Assembly (NCBI GenBank): GCA_965230665.1
Contig: CBDDLM010000004.1
Coordinates: forward strand, 2,418,001 to 2,482,000
Direction of reading: 5' to 3'
Length of the DNA stretch: 64,000 nt
From: JAGNRR01 sp965230665
GTDB taxonomy: Bacteria; Bacteroidota; Bacteroidia; Chitinophagales; Chitinophagaceae
A model generated the notes under the pieces. That model had not been told where the DNA came from, did not search any database, and worked only from the letters and a program-made list of their open reading frames with translations. Both the position numbers and the translations under genes were made by a program. This document shows, piece after piece, positions 29,901 through 37,048 of this stretch. Numbering within the stretch: position 1 is the stretch's first letter; the number at the start of each line of letters is the position of its first letter.

Positions 29901-30067
29901 GTTGGGGTAATAAAGTGTTTTACACAAATATTCTGGAAGATTCTTGGAATGGCCAATATAAGAATCTGGAAGCTCCTATTGGGACTTACTATTACGTTAT
30001 TAAATATAAATGTCACTTCACTGGTAATGTAGAGCAGAAACAGGGAGATGTGACACTCATACGATAA
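23972..30067 (+). CDS. Giant SprB-repeat surface protein with gliding-motility C-terminal (T9SS type B) domain
   Basis: 2031 residues starting with TTG; the codon just before it is TAA, so no earlier start exists, and the signal peptide (cleavage near QLYAQS) begins at once. Residues about 25-310 form a Cys-containing N-terminal region. Then come about 20 SprB-type repeats of some 75 residues, each with a GGxPPYxYxxNxG core and ending in a Cys motif such as DANGCIDDT; I count 21 such Cys motifs. The last 90 residues are the CHU_C-type sorting domain (NAFTPNADGLNDVF, FNRWGNKVFY, PIGTYYYVI). Likely a long cell-surface adhesin exported by T9SS. SprB itself is the mobile gliding adhesin of Flavobacterium; motility here is only inference. 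Confidence 0.92.
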   Translation: MKTIHLLLLACAGVLLSSTQLYAQSPQDCYGAIPVCQNSYTQSTSYTGVGSSNELNPSNQGCLTTGENNSVWYIINTTTAGLLTFDIVPNAATDDYDFAVWDLTDKSCDDMINGQPPIRCNYASLANSAAGGNTGLSTSSSAPSLGASGPSYSSAINATVGQTFLILINNASSSSNGYNLNFGGTASVTDNLPPGIKGDTIEATCNAPSYITLLLTENVQCSTLTGSGSDFNLSPANATVSSAVSQSCTNGSNFTNLIRVDFSNPLPPGNYTLNVVNGSDGNTLIDNCNNAMPQNTAVNFVVQPPVQVNVMAQSGCANATNGIITASGQFGTPPYQFRLNNGGFTTNNVFSGLATGTYTVRIRDANGCIDDTTLTVAPANPIMVTNLLVSNPLCFGQNTGSVAVTASGGNPPLQYTINSLPYQNNNTLTGLGPGNYFVRVRDANGCTVDTLIFISAPGQLSFNSISNTSATCGQNNGSINAIGFGGTPPLMFSLNNGPNQSSGSYSNLASGSYTLRLIDANGCFVDTVIQIQQQNGATISSLSLVQPTCTSNSGSITVNTNGGVGPIQYSLNGGAAISSNTFSSLGSGTYTVVAIDANGCTDTSIANLISPANLFFTSSTIVQPTCTSLGSISVQGSGGSPPLSYALNTGPYSSNSTSNNLGAGTYTIHLRDANNCIHDTIITLTPSQVPSFTSIPLSQPSCSFPSAGSITANVTGGTPSYSFVLNGGTPQTTNSFTNLGAGAYTITVTDANGCTITTSVSLLSTNTVSFNQFTTSNVGCFGTPLGSITSSVSGGNTPYQYTLNGGTPQGNGNFTGLNGGSYTVVATDASGCSTSSVVTVLSSGTVLLNSVSSTNSACFNPPSGSITISGTVSNGPISYSVAPGLSNTTGNFTGLNGGTYTATVSDAAGCSATTNVTITAPPPMYYVNPVIIYPPCWGGVGSISLQGAGGTPPYTYSISNGPFGSVSSWNNLLAGTYPIRFQDANGCFHDTTIILIEPPNLIFNGIVSSNSSCNTQLSTGSITVTGSGGTPPYTYAINGGPFSTNNSFNNLGAGSYLISILDSSNCQNDTTIVILANGNYTINSITRTPPSCNGGNDGTISFTVSGGVAPYLYSLNLSTYQANNNFTGLSAGSYNLRSIDNSGCFDDTTIVLSEPNPVNFSSLVLTNPSCNNGTNGTVLAVGSGGVGSYTYAANNGPFSSSNTLSALGAGTHTISVRDANNCQFDTTITLSNPTSVVISSLTIINPGCLGGGGTISYTGTGGSGPYTFSIDGINYVTPGLFNNLSNGNYTIYVQDANGCIDDTTVVLNGTAAVLISSFSYSPYICPGQTNGTINVTASSSNPPILYSILGSPAQATGSFTGLSAGTYTIRSEDNQGCYVDSTVTIQQAPNIVIDSAIGTSVNCSYSTNGSISIYARGGVQPLSYQLGGSGYGTNSVYNNLGGGNYFVYVQDSAGCIVSSNTTIAAPPPITTTSILIQQPFCSSATDGSISINVQGGVPPYLYAINTSLFTTNNVFSNLVQGTYTIQIRDANNCQFDTTINLVANNYMQFASTAVQNVSCAGGSDGLISLLTTGGFAPYSYTINNIGNGSSGSFANLGIGQYTIVVTDTLGCQHDTIITITEPPNALSIGQNFMTPNRCKGDSAGAIGVMASGGTAPYQYALGGTNFQSNGNFSSLAAGFYQIYAEDANGCRTDSIFQVTEPDTSVQLQLLGVTSTSCIGVDDGSISVRAQYGYQPYLFILNGSQQGTDTFYNNLAAGNYIVEVLDSIGCRSTGKYVVPLTPISPIILIDSLRMPFCRGDVDGYMKWSTLSPYTPFTYTFDGTNIGGVDSANNLGIGVHTIEVMDSRGCRADTSFTFIEGSPIDLEIVTTPAACEGEGNDGAAKAIVTGGTSPFTFVWSSNIGISTDSIYPARYGDYFAIVFDDLNCSDTVQYKIPYQPCCNVTLPNAFTPNADGLNDVFRVIGYGQIELLSFEIFNRWGNKVFYTNILEDSWNGQYKNLEAPIGTYYYVIKYKCHFTGNVEQKQGDVTLIR

Positions 30068-30085
30068 TCTTTTAGTGAAAAGATT
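30066..30085 (+). terminator. Hairpin at the end of the SprB-repeat gene
   Basis: Stem AATCTTTT / AAAAGATT with loop AGTG; it starts in the stop codon and runs into the next promoter. AT-rich, so weak. Confidence 0.4.
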
Positions 30086-30086
30086 T

Positions 30087-30094
30087 TACTTTTG
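30087..30094 (+). promoter_or_regulatory. -7 promoter element for the TPR lipoprotein gene
   Basis: TACTTTTG, an exact TAnnTTTG match, ends 6 bp before the ATG at 30101. Little or no leader is expected. Confidence 0.6.
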
Positions 30095-30100
30095 AAGACT

Positions 30101-31102
30101 ATGAGAAATTTCTCTTTGGCTTTTATAGCCTTGTTTTTTTTATTCTCTTGTGAGGATGAGGTGAAAACCAAACCGAAGGTACAGGATGGAGTGCCTCGTG
30201 AGGTTCAAATATTGAATCGTAAGATCTCCGCGAGTCCTGAGGATGCCAGTTTGTATTATCAAAGAGCATCGGTATATCGTATGCTCGAAAAGGACAGTCT
30301 TGCTCTTCGAGATTTGGAAAAAACAATATCATTGGATACCACAAAGGCTTTTTATTTCAGCGCGATAGGAGATTTGCTTTTTGACAAAAAAGATATCTCT
30401 GGAAGCGTAAAGTGGTTTCAAAGAGCAATTAGTATTGATCCGAATGATGAGACTGCTCACCTCAAAATTGCAAATATCCTATTGTACTCTAAAGATTATA
30501 AAGGTGCGTTTGCCCAGATTAATGCTGTTTTACTACAGAATGTTTATAATGCTGAAGCCTACTTTTTAAAAGGATTATGTTATAAGGATATGGGTAAAAT
30601 TGATAAAGCCATTTCTAGTTTTCAAACAGCAGTTCAAACTGAACCAAAGTATTATGATGCCTTTATACAACTTGGTTTACTTCATGCAAAAAAGAAGGAT
30701 CCGTTGGCACTACAATATTACGACAATGCCATTCGAGTAGATTCTATGAATCACGAAGCACATTATGCTAAAGCCATGTATCATCAAACACAGAATCGAT
30801 TTAAAGAGGCTAAAGAAGTATTTAAGGATGCATTAAGCATTGATAGGGATTATGCTGAGGCACATTATAATATAGGCTGGATGCTTTTACAGCAGGATTC
30901 AACAGAAAAAGCAAAACGAGAGTTTGAACGGGTTATTGCTATTGATCCAGATAATGCAAGAGCTTATTATAACCGAGGTTTATGCAATGAGATTCTTCAA
31001 GATTATGAACAATCCATAGCTGACTATGAACAAGCTTTAGTTTTTGACCCGAAGTTTGATTTGCCCACAACGGCCCTAAAGCGTGTGAAGAAAAAAATGT
31101 AG
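30101..31102 (+). CDS. TPR-repeat lipoprotein
   Basis: 333 residues from ATG 30101; the TTG nine bases earlier lies inside the -7 promoter element. A lipoprotein signal with lipobox LFSC is followed by roughly eight tetratricopeptide repeats covering about 45-325 (for example AEAYFLKGLCYKDMGKIDKA and AEAHYNIGWMLLQQDSTEKA). It should be lipid-anchored and serve as a protein-interaction scaffold. No catalytic domain is seen. It follows the SprB-repeat gene by 33 bp, with a hairpin and promoter packed between, so it is probably its own transcript. The partner protein is unknown. Confidence 0.88.
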   Translation: MRNFSLAFIALFFLFSCEDEVKTKPKVQDGVPREVQILNRKISASPEDASLYYQRASVYRMLEKDSLALRDLEKTISLDTTKAFYFSAIGDLLFDKKDISGSVKWFQRAISIDPNDETAHLKIANILLYSKDYKGAFAQINAVLLQNVYNAEAYFLKGLCYKDMGKIDKAISSFQTAVQTEPKYYDAFIQLGLLHAKKKDPLALQYYDNAIRVDSMNHEAHYAKAMYHQTQNRFKEAKEVFKDALSIDRDYAEAHYNIGWMLLQQDSTEKAKREFERVIAIDPDNARAYYNRGLCNEILQDYEQSIADYEQALVFDPKFDLPTTALKRVKKKM

Positions 31103-31131
31103 TTCTCTAAACTCAATTGAGAACAGAGTAA

Positions 31132-31139
31132 TACTTTCG
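31132..31139 (+). promoter_or_regulatory. -7-like element for rpe
   Basis: TACTTTCG, one base off TAnnTTTG, 18 bp before the rpe ATG. Confidence 0.45.
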
Positions 31140-31157
31140 AATTAAATTTTACTAGTT

Positions 31158-31805
31158 ATGGCACTAATAGCTCCATCTATGTTATCCTCTGACTTTTTAA
31201 ATCTTAGTCAGGATGTAGAAATGGTCAATTCCTCTCAAGCAGATTGGTTTCACCTCGATGTTATGGACGGACGATTCGTACCCAATATCAGTTTTGGCTT
31301 ACCTGTTATTGCGGCCATTCAGCGCGGGGCAAAGAAAGTACTTGACGTGCATCTTATGATAGAAGAACCAGGCAAGTATGCCGAGGATTTTCAAAAGGTA
31401 GGCGCAGATTACCTAAGCGTACATGTAGAAGCATGCCCGCACCTTCATAGAAATATTCAACAGATTAAGAATCTGGGCATGAAAGCTGGTGTCGCGGTAA
31501 ACCCTCATACTTCTGTTCAGCAAATATTTGATGTGCTAAGCGATATTGATTTGGTTTGTTTGATGGGGGTCAACCCTGGGTTTGGAGGGCAGAAGTTTAT
31601 TCCCAACACACTAAATAAAATTAAACAGCTTCGAGAAGAAATTACGAAGCAGAATACAGAAGTACTAATCGAGATAGATGGAGGAGTAACCTTGGAGAAT
31701 GCTTCGGAAATTATTGCCGCTGGTGCAGATGTTCTAGTTGCAGGTAGTACAGTTTTTAAGTCGGATAACCCTACAGAAACTATTGCTGAATTGAAAGGTA
31801 AGTAA
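31158..31805 (+). CDS. rpe: Ribulose-phosphate 3-epimerase
   Basis: 215 residues, the normal length. TIM-barrel landmarks are APSMLSSDF, FHLDVMDGRFVPNISFG with the metal-binding His and Asp, LDVHLMIEEP, MGVNPGFGGQKF and EIDGGVT. It interconverts ribulose-5-phosphate and xylulose-5-phosphate in the pentose phosphate pathway. It ends one base before the convergent sulfatase-like gene. Confidence 0.97.
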   Translation: MALIAPSMLSSDFLNLSQDVEMVNSSQADWFHLDVMDGRFVPNISFGLPVIAAIQRGAKKVLDVHLMIEEPGKYAEDFQKVGADYLSVHVEACPHLHRNIQQIKNLGMKAGVAVNPHTSVQQIFDVLSDIDLVCLMGVNPGFGGQKFIPNTLNKIKQLREEITKQNTEVLIEIDGGVTLENASEIIAAGADVLVAGSTVFKSDNPTETIAELKGK

Positions 31806-33749
31806 TTACTTTAGGCCTTTTTTGAACAGTTGGTTTTTCTTAAGTAATTCCTGATAGACTTGCATATGAGCATACGCATAATTCATCATGTCTTTTACTT
31901 TTTTCGGTTCAGATTCAATAATATTTCGGACTAAGGAGTCTTTATATTTAAAGAGTTCTTGTTCTCCACTACGTCTTAATACTAGAAGGTGTTCTTGATC
32001 AATGACCCCTATTCGATCATCATAATTGAATATAGCATAGGGTCTGTTTTCACGGAGTAAATCAATACCTAAATTATTTTTTAAGTAGGGGAGGTTTAAA
32101 ATTCCCATTGTAGTTGGAAATACATCCATTTGGTTAGCTGGTTTAGAATAGATAGCATTCGAATCAATAATTTGAGGAGCGAAGAAAAGTAATGGGGTAT
32201 GACAAAAATTGATCGGAATAGAGTAGCGTACTTTGATCGGTTTGCCATGGTCTGCCACAAAAACAAAAAGCGTATTTTTAAACCATTCCTTCTTTGAACA
32301 TCTTGTTATAAATTGTCGTAAAGACCAGTCCGCGAACTCAACTGCTTGGTCCTCAATTCGCTGTTGTTTTGGCTTAAAATATTGGGGAATAAAGTAGGGG
32401 CCGTGATCACTTCCTGTCATGAACGTCGTAAAAAAGGGCTTGTTTAGTTGATGTAATGAATCTAGGATAGGCATGGCATATTGAAACATAAAATTATCGG
32501 TAACACCCATAGCTGTTTTGATCTCATGGGATGGATAATTAGCATCTGAAATAATCTGGTCGAATCCATTTGCAGTAAGAAAGCCAGCCATATTATCAAA
32601 TTGGGCATCGTGTGTAGTAAAGTAAGTTGAGGTATATCCTTTCTTTTCTAATTCAGAATTGATACCATTATACAATATAATGTTATCCATAATACGCTGA
32701 CGATAAAGAGCGGGGAAGGAAAACAGCGTAGTGAAAATTCCATTGTACGTATGAATACCAGCACTAAAGTGGTTGTCAAAATAGACGCCTTCATGTACTA
32801 AACTGTCGAGAAAAGGAGTCAGTTTTTTTTGATTACCATGCCGAGCCATTTTGGCTGCGCTCATACTTTCCATTATTATATAAATAACGTTTGCTTTTCT
32901 TATTGCTCTATTGGTATCTGCTGTGTGCCAATGGGCAAGATTGTTCAAGGCTTTAGTGTTTTCGATATTCAGTGACTTTCTAACAATACTAAAAGCCTTT
33001 TCAGGTGCCATTAGGTGTATTTTCTTGTTATCCTCTTTTCGTATATCAAGTGTACTTCGAACTAAGGTAAATACAGGGTTTAATCCCAATTGATTTAGGA
33101 AGGGATGGTTACAGAAGTACGCGGTGCCTACTTTTATAGGTGAGTTTAAATTTATGCGCCCCCTTATTCCCAAGAACATGAGTCCTAGAAGGAATACACT
33201 GCCTATGAGTTTAATCGGTATGCTCATCTGGGATGGAGCAAATCGTTTAAACAGTCTTTTCAGTTGAACATAAAAAAGGTAAATCAAGAGAAGAAGGGGG
33301 ATAATGACCAAAAAGTATTTTGGTTCCTGTCTAATCATATCAAATACAAACTTTGGGCTCCCAAGCCAATCAAATGCCGTAACAGAAAATCTTGTATAGA
33401 ATTCATTGAAAAAAGGAATATCTGCTGCGCAAATGATAAATGCACCAGAAAGTACTAGAAGCAAAAAATAGAATGCAATGCTTTTTAGAATTTTGACCTC
33501 TACTTTCAATATGTCAATTACGATAAGCACTAATGCAGGAAATGACATGATATACCCTATAATAACAAGATCAAAGCGGATACCCATTTGGAAGGATTGC
33601 AGTATTGACCATATAGTAGTCTTATCTATATGAATTTGATTCAATTCAGTAAAGAAAAGTATAAGACGGAACGAACCCATAATACAAAGTGCCAATAAAT
33701 AGATACGTGCTATTAAACTAGGGGCGCCATATTTTCTTTGCTCTTTCAT
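31806..33749 (-). CDS. LTA synthase-family sulfatase/phosphotransferase
   Basis: 647 residues. Five hydrophobic segments at the N-terminus (up to about residue 197) are followed by an extracytoplasmic alkaline-phosphatase-fold domain. Metal-site landmarks are YIIMES (Glu at 294), the likely nucleophile region HTYNGIFTT (333-341), TGSDHGPYF and VFVADHGKP. In Gram-positive LtaS this fold moves glycerol phosphate from phosphatidylglycerol; relatives in Gram-negatives modify glycans or lipids. The substrate here is unknown. The start codon overlaps the stop of the upstream diacylglycerol kinase gene by one base, so the two are coupled. Confidence 0.85.
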   Translation of the reverse strand: MKEQRKYGAPSLIARIYLLALCIMGSFRLILFFTELNQIHIDKTTIWSILQSFQMGIRFDLVIIGYIMSFPALVLIVIDILKVEVKILKSIAFYFLLLVLSGAFIICAADIPFFNEFYTRFSVTAFDWLGSPKFVFDMIRQEPKYFLVIIPLLLLIYLFYVQLKRLFKRFAPSQMSIPIKLIGSVFLLGLMFLGIRGRINLNSPIKVGTAYFCNHPFLNQLGLNPVFTLVRSTLDIRKEDNKKIHLMAPEKAFSIVRKSLNIENTKALNNLAHWHTADTNRAIRKANVIYIIMESMSAAKMARHGNQKKLTPFLDSLVHEGVYFDNHFSAGIHTYNGIFTTLFSFPALYRQRIMDNIILYNGINSELEKKGYTSTYFTTHDAQFDNMAGFLTANGFDQIISDANYPSHEIKTAMGVTDNFMFQYAMPILDSLHQLNKPFFTTFMTGSDHGPYFIPQYFKPKQQRIEDQAVEFADWSLRQFITRCSKKEWFKNTLFVFVADHGKPIKVRYSIPINFCHTPLLFFAPQIIDSNAIYSKPANQMDVFPTTMGILNLPYLKNNLGIDLLRENRPYAIFNYDDRIGVIDQEHLLVLRRSGEQELFKYKDSLVRNIIESEPKKVKDMMNYAYAHMQVYQELLKKNQLFKKGLK

Positions 33750-34615
33750 TATACCGGCCTTATAAACTTCACTTGTTTAGGAATACTTATAACTAATGGT
33801 TGTTCGTATCGATAAGGTTCACCATCTATATGATAATGCGTGGCACTAGTCTCCAACAGCACTTTTTTGGATTGTATAAATTCAACATATTTAGAATTCG
33901 TTAAGCTCTTATTGAACAGTCTGAAAAGAAAAAAAGGTAGCTGCAAGAAAGGAATTTTTTTTACAAGGGCTATCTCTAGAAGGCCATCATTAAACTGAGC
34001 TCCTGGAGTAATAAACGCGTTATTTCCAAATTGCCTAGTATTAGCTACATTGACCATAAAGTAAGTGCCTTTTACATTGTGTTGTTCAAAATATAGTTGA
34101 ACCTCGATTGGCTTGTATTTTTTTAGGGCCACTATTGTTTCTCTGATATAAGACTGAAACCCCCGTTTCACTCCTTTATCAAACCGATGGGCTACATATC
34201 CATCAAAGCCAATTCCACTCATGTTAACGCAATACTGATCATTTATTAGAATAAGATCTACTGCCCAACTTTCATTTTTTTCAAGACTACGAATAAGCTT
34301 ATGAAGGTCTTTCTTATATCCAAGTTCTCGCGCTAGGCCATTGCCTGATCCCTCTGGGTAAATAGCAAATGTTATATTTAAATCATGGGCATGATTTAAA
34401 ACGCTATTGATTGTGCCATCCCCACCGCAAATCACAATATTCTTTAGATGTTGAGTATTTTGTTCATTCGTAATAAATGATTTAAAATCTGATGAGCTTG
34501 TACTTATGTAATAAGGGATACCGAGATCCTTTAGCTTAGGCAATAATGAGTTTGATTTCTTACGACCACTCGATAGGTTTAGAACGAAAAGTGTGTGCTG
34601 CAAACAGTTCTTCAT
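33749..34615 (-). CDS. Diacylglycerol kinase-family lipid kinase
   Basis: 288 residues, the size of YegS/DgkB-type kinases. The nucleotide-binding GGDGT lies at 64-68, followed by YPEGSGNGLARELG and the second-domain signature MSGIGFDGYVA. No membrane segments are seen, so it is a cytoplasmic or membrane-surface enzyme that phosphorylates a lipid such as diacylglycerol. It is translationally coupled to the LTA-synthase-like gene. That pairing suggests recycling of a diacylglycerol by-product, which is inference. Confidence 0.88.
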   Translation of the reverse strand: MKNCLQHTLFVLNLSSGRKKSNSLLPKLKDLGIPYYISTSSSDFKSFITNEQNTQHLKNIVICGGDGTINSVLNHAHDLNITFAIYPEGSGNGLARELGYKKDLHKLIRSLEKNESWAVDLILINDQYCVNMSGIGFDGYVAHRFDKGVKRGFQSYIRETIVALKKYKPIEVQLYFEQHNVKGTYFMVNVANTRQFGNNAFITPGAQFNDGLLEIALVKKIPFLQLPFFLFRLFNKSLTNSKYVEFIQSKKVLLETSATHYHIDGEPYRYEQPLVISIPKQVKFIRPV

Positions 34616-34681
34616 TGGGGCAGGGGAGGATCGGTTGAAACAATGCTCAATCGACTCCGAGCAAATCTAGTTGAACGAGAT

Positions 34682-35377
34682 TTATCTCCTGTTTAAGAAA
34701 ATCATAATATAATAGACCAAGGTTGCTAAACTCCCTATAGCCGCTACAACATATGTTCGTGCAGCCCAGTTCAAAGCATCAGTTACGCCTTCCATTTCAC
34801 CACTTCCTGCGGTTCCTGTTTGTCGCAACCAAATTTTTGCTCTGTTGGATGCATCGAATTCGACAGGCAGTGTGATAAATGAAAATAGAGTAGTTATAGC
34901 AAACATGACAATACCAATAAGCAATATGGTTGGATTCCCTCCTCCAAAACCAAATACGCCTAATCCCGCTAAGATAACCCACTGGCCGTAGTTCGAACCA
35001 AATTGTACCGCAGGTACCATCTTCGAGCGCATCTGCAACCAAGAGTATTGTGTAGCGTGCTGTACTGCATGGCCACATTCATGCGCAGCAACTGCCGCCG
35101 CTGCCACTGATCGACCTTCGTAAACATCAGGGCTTAAATTTACTGTTTTATTTGCTGGGTTATAATGATCGGATAGGAATCCTGGAGTGCTTACTACTTG
35201 AACATCATGGATATTGTTATCCCGTAGCATTTTTTCGGCAATTTCTTTACCACTTAAACCATTCAGCATCCCTACCTGCGAGTATTGCTTGAATTTAGAT
35301 TTCAATCTATTACTTACGATCATGCTGATTAAAAACATGATACCACCTATAACATAAACGCCCATATAAGCTCCCAT
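34682..35377 (-). CDS. Membrane zinc metallopeptidase, YugP type (Zn_peptidase_2)
   Basis: 231 residues. An N-terminal membrane helix (about 5-22), the zinc motif HECGH at 99-103 in AAHECGHAVQHATQYSWL, further helices at about 130-170, the conserved LPVEFDASNRA, and a final helix near the C-terminus match PF04298-type peptidases. The substrate is unknown. It lies 66 bp upstream of the lipid kinase on the same strand and has its own promoter. Confidence 0.92.
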   Translation of the reverse strand: MGAYMGVYVIGGIMFLISMIVSNRLKSKFKQYSQVGMLNGLSGKEIAEKMLRDNNIHDVQVVSTPGFLSDHYNPANKTVNLSPDVYEGRSVAAAAVAAHECGHAVQHATQYSWLQMRSKMVPAVQFGSNYGQWVILAGLGVFGFGGGNPTILLIGIVMFAITTLFSFITLPVEFDASNRAKIWLRQTGTAGSGEMEGVTDALNWAARTYVVAAIGSLATLVYYIMIFLNRR

Positions 35378-35402
35378 AATTCTCTATTTGCTTTAAGTAG
35401 GT

Positions 35403-35410
35403 CAAATTTA
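35403..35410 (-). promoter_or_regulatory. -7 promoter element for the zinc peptidase gene
   Basis: On the minus strand this reads TAAATTTG, an exact TAnnTTTG match, 25 bp before the ATG. Confidence 0.6.
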
Positions 35411-35542
35411 GGTCCAAGCTCTGGATTTAAGAAAAAATGACATATTGGCGCAATATTTTAACATTTTTAGAACATTTGGCGTATTTGTTCACCTTGAAGT
35501 TCTCATTTAACGTTTTTTCTTTGTGAGATTACAATAAAATAA

Positions 35543-35573
35543 TTTGTAATCATCCAAAACCTAATTACCTTCG
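35543..35573 (+). promoter_or_regulatory. Promoter of the radA leader
   Basis: A -33 TTTG (35543-35546), exactly 19 bp, then TACCTTCG (35566-35573), one base off TAnnTTTG. The spacing equals that of the OmpA-family gene promoter in this window. Predicted transcription starts near 35577, about 100 bp before radA. Confidence 0.6.
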
Positions 35574-35597
35574 TATTGAATTTTATGGGTTAGTAAG

Positions 35598-35632
35598 AAA
35601 GGGATTATCGAGCAATCGTTAGTCCCTTTTTT
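35598..35632 (+). terminator. Intrinsic terminator inside the radA leader
   Basis: A 14-position stem, AAAGGGATTATCGA / TCGTTAGTCCCTTT, with one G-U pair and one U-U mismatch, capped by a GCAA tetraloop and ending in a T run. No plus-strand gene precedes it; it lies between the radA promoter and the radA start. Confidence 0.75.
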
Positions 35633-35674
35633 CATGTCCAACGTATTTTTTTTAGTTACATTTATTTACTGAAC

Positions 35675-37042
35675 ATGGCAAAACAAAAAACGACTTTTTT
35701 CTGTCAAGAATGTGGTGTAGCGTCTCCAAAGTGGGTAGGGCAGTGTTCTTCATGTAAAAAATGGAATACTTTGGTAGAAGAAATTGTTGTAAAAGATGCA
35801 AGAGATAAAACGAGTTGGAAGGATGTTGATCAACACGATGGTCGTACACGAAGTAAGAAGTTATCTGAAATTGAGCATGAAAGTTTAGAGCGCATCAGTA
35901 TGCCTGGAAAAGAATTACATCGGGTGTTAGGTGGCGGGTTGGTACGAGGCAGTGTGACCCTCATAGCAGGGGAGCCCGGTATCGGAAAAAGTACTTTGTT
36001 TCTTCAGGTAGCGTTAAGATTAACAAATAAAAGAGTGCTTTATATTAGTGGAGAAGAAAGCTTAGAACAAATTAAGATTAGAGCCGAACGTGTAGGAAAT
36101 GGCAGTGAACAATTACTTCTTTTAGCAGAGAGTGATACACAGAAAATATTTAATGAGATAAAAAAAACAAAACCAGAAGTGGTTATCGTCGACTCTGTTC
36201 AAACACTTCAAACGCCTTTCGTAGAGAGCGCACCGGGCAGTGTTTCTCAAGTTAGAGAAAGTGCGGCAGAATTCATTCGATTTGCAAAGGCTACTCAGAC
36301 ACCTGTTTTTATTATTGGACATATAAATAAGGATGGCAATATAGCAGGACCTAAAGTCCTAGAACATATGGTTGATACCGTCTTACAATTTGAAGGTGAT
36401 AGACACTATACTTACAGAATCCTAAGAGCGTTAAAAAACCGCTTTGGAAATGCAAGTGAGTTAGGAATTTATGAAATGGCTGAAAATGGGCTGCGGGAAA
36501 TAGAAAATCCCTCCGAGATCTTAATTTCCCAAAAAGATGAGCTCTTAAGTGGTACTGCAATAGCCGCTACAATGGAAGGAGCGCGTCCATTGCTAATAGA
36601 AACTCAAGCTTTGGTAACACAGGCAGTTTATGGAACACCACAACGTACTGGGAGTGGTTTTGATCTACGTCGGTTGCAACTACTACTCGCCGTATTAGAG
36701 AAAAGAGGAGGTTTTCATTTAGGTGTAAAAGATGTGTTTCTAAATATTGCTGGGGGATTAAAGGTCGAAGATCCTGCTATAGACTTAGCTGTTATGAGTG
36801 CTATCTTATCTAGTTATGAAGACGTGCCGATTAAAACAGATGATTGCTTTGTAGGCGAAGTTGGGCTTAGTGGAGAGATTAGAGCGGTTAACCGAATAGA
36901 GCAACGAATTAAGGAAGCTGAGAAGCTAGGGTTTGAGCGTATTTTTATTTCTAAGTACAATAAAAGTGCACATATAAAATCTCGTCATATTGAGATCATA
37001 CGTTTGGGTAAGGTAGACGAACTTTATAATGCTTTGTTTTAA
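35675..37042 (+). CDS. radA: DNA repair protein RadA/Sms
   Basis: 455 residues. A four-cysteine zinc finger at 10-27 (CQEC...CSSC), a RecA-like ATPase with Walker A GEPGIGKST (99-107), the RadA-specific KNRFG motif at 254-258, and a C-terminal Lon-like domain (VKDVFLNIAGGLKVEDPAIDLA). It helps process branched recombination intermediates. comF follows 6 bp later. Its leader holds a terminator hairpin, so expression may be controlled by read-through. Confidence 0.97.
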   Translation: MAKQKTTFFCQECGVASPKWVGQCSSCKKWNTLVEEIVVKDARDKTSWKDVDQHDGRTRSKKLSEIEHESLERISMPGKELHRVLGGGLVRGSVTLIAGEPGIGKSTLFLQVALRLTNKRVLYISGEESLEQIKIRAERVGNGSEQLLLLAESDTQKIFNEIKKTKPEVVIVDSVQTLQTPFVESAPGSVSQVRESAAEFIRFAKATQTPVFIIGHINKDGNIAGPKVLEHMVDTVLQFEGDRHYTYRILRALKNRFGNASELGIYEMAENGLREIENPSEILISQKDELLSGTAIAATMEGARPLLIETQALVTQAVYGTPQRTGSGFDLRRLQLLLAVLEKRGGFHLGVKDVFLNIAGGLKVEDPAIDLAVMSAILSSYEDVPIKTDDCFVGEVGLSGEIRAVNRIEQRIKEAEKLGFERIFISKYNKSAHIKSRHIEIIRLGKVDELYNALF

Positions 37043-37048
37043 AGGTCT

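Noticed and set aside
31117..31139. TTG 12 bp upstream of the -7 element (also at 41726 and 60741) as a shared unusual -33 spacing
   Set aside because: TTG is frequent in this AT-rich DNA, the other promoters here do not share it, and the known spacing of about 19 bp is met elsewhere.
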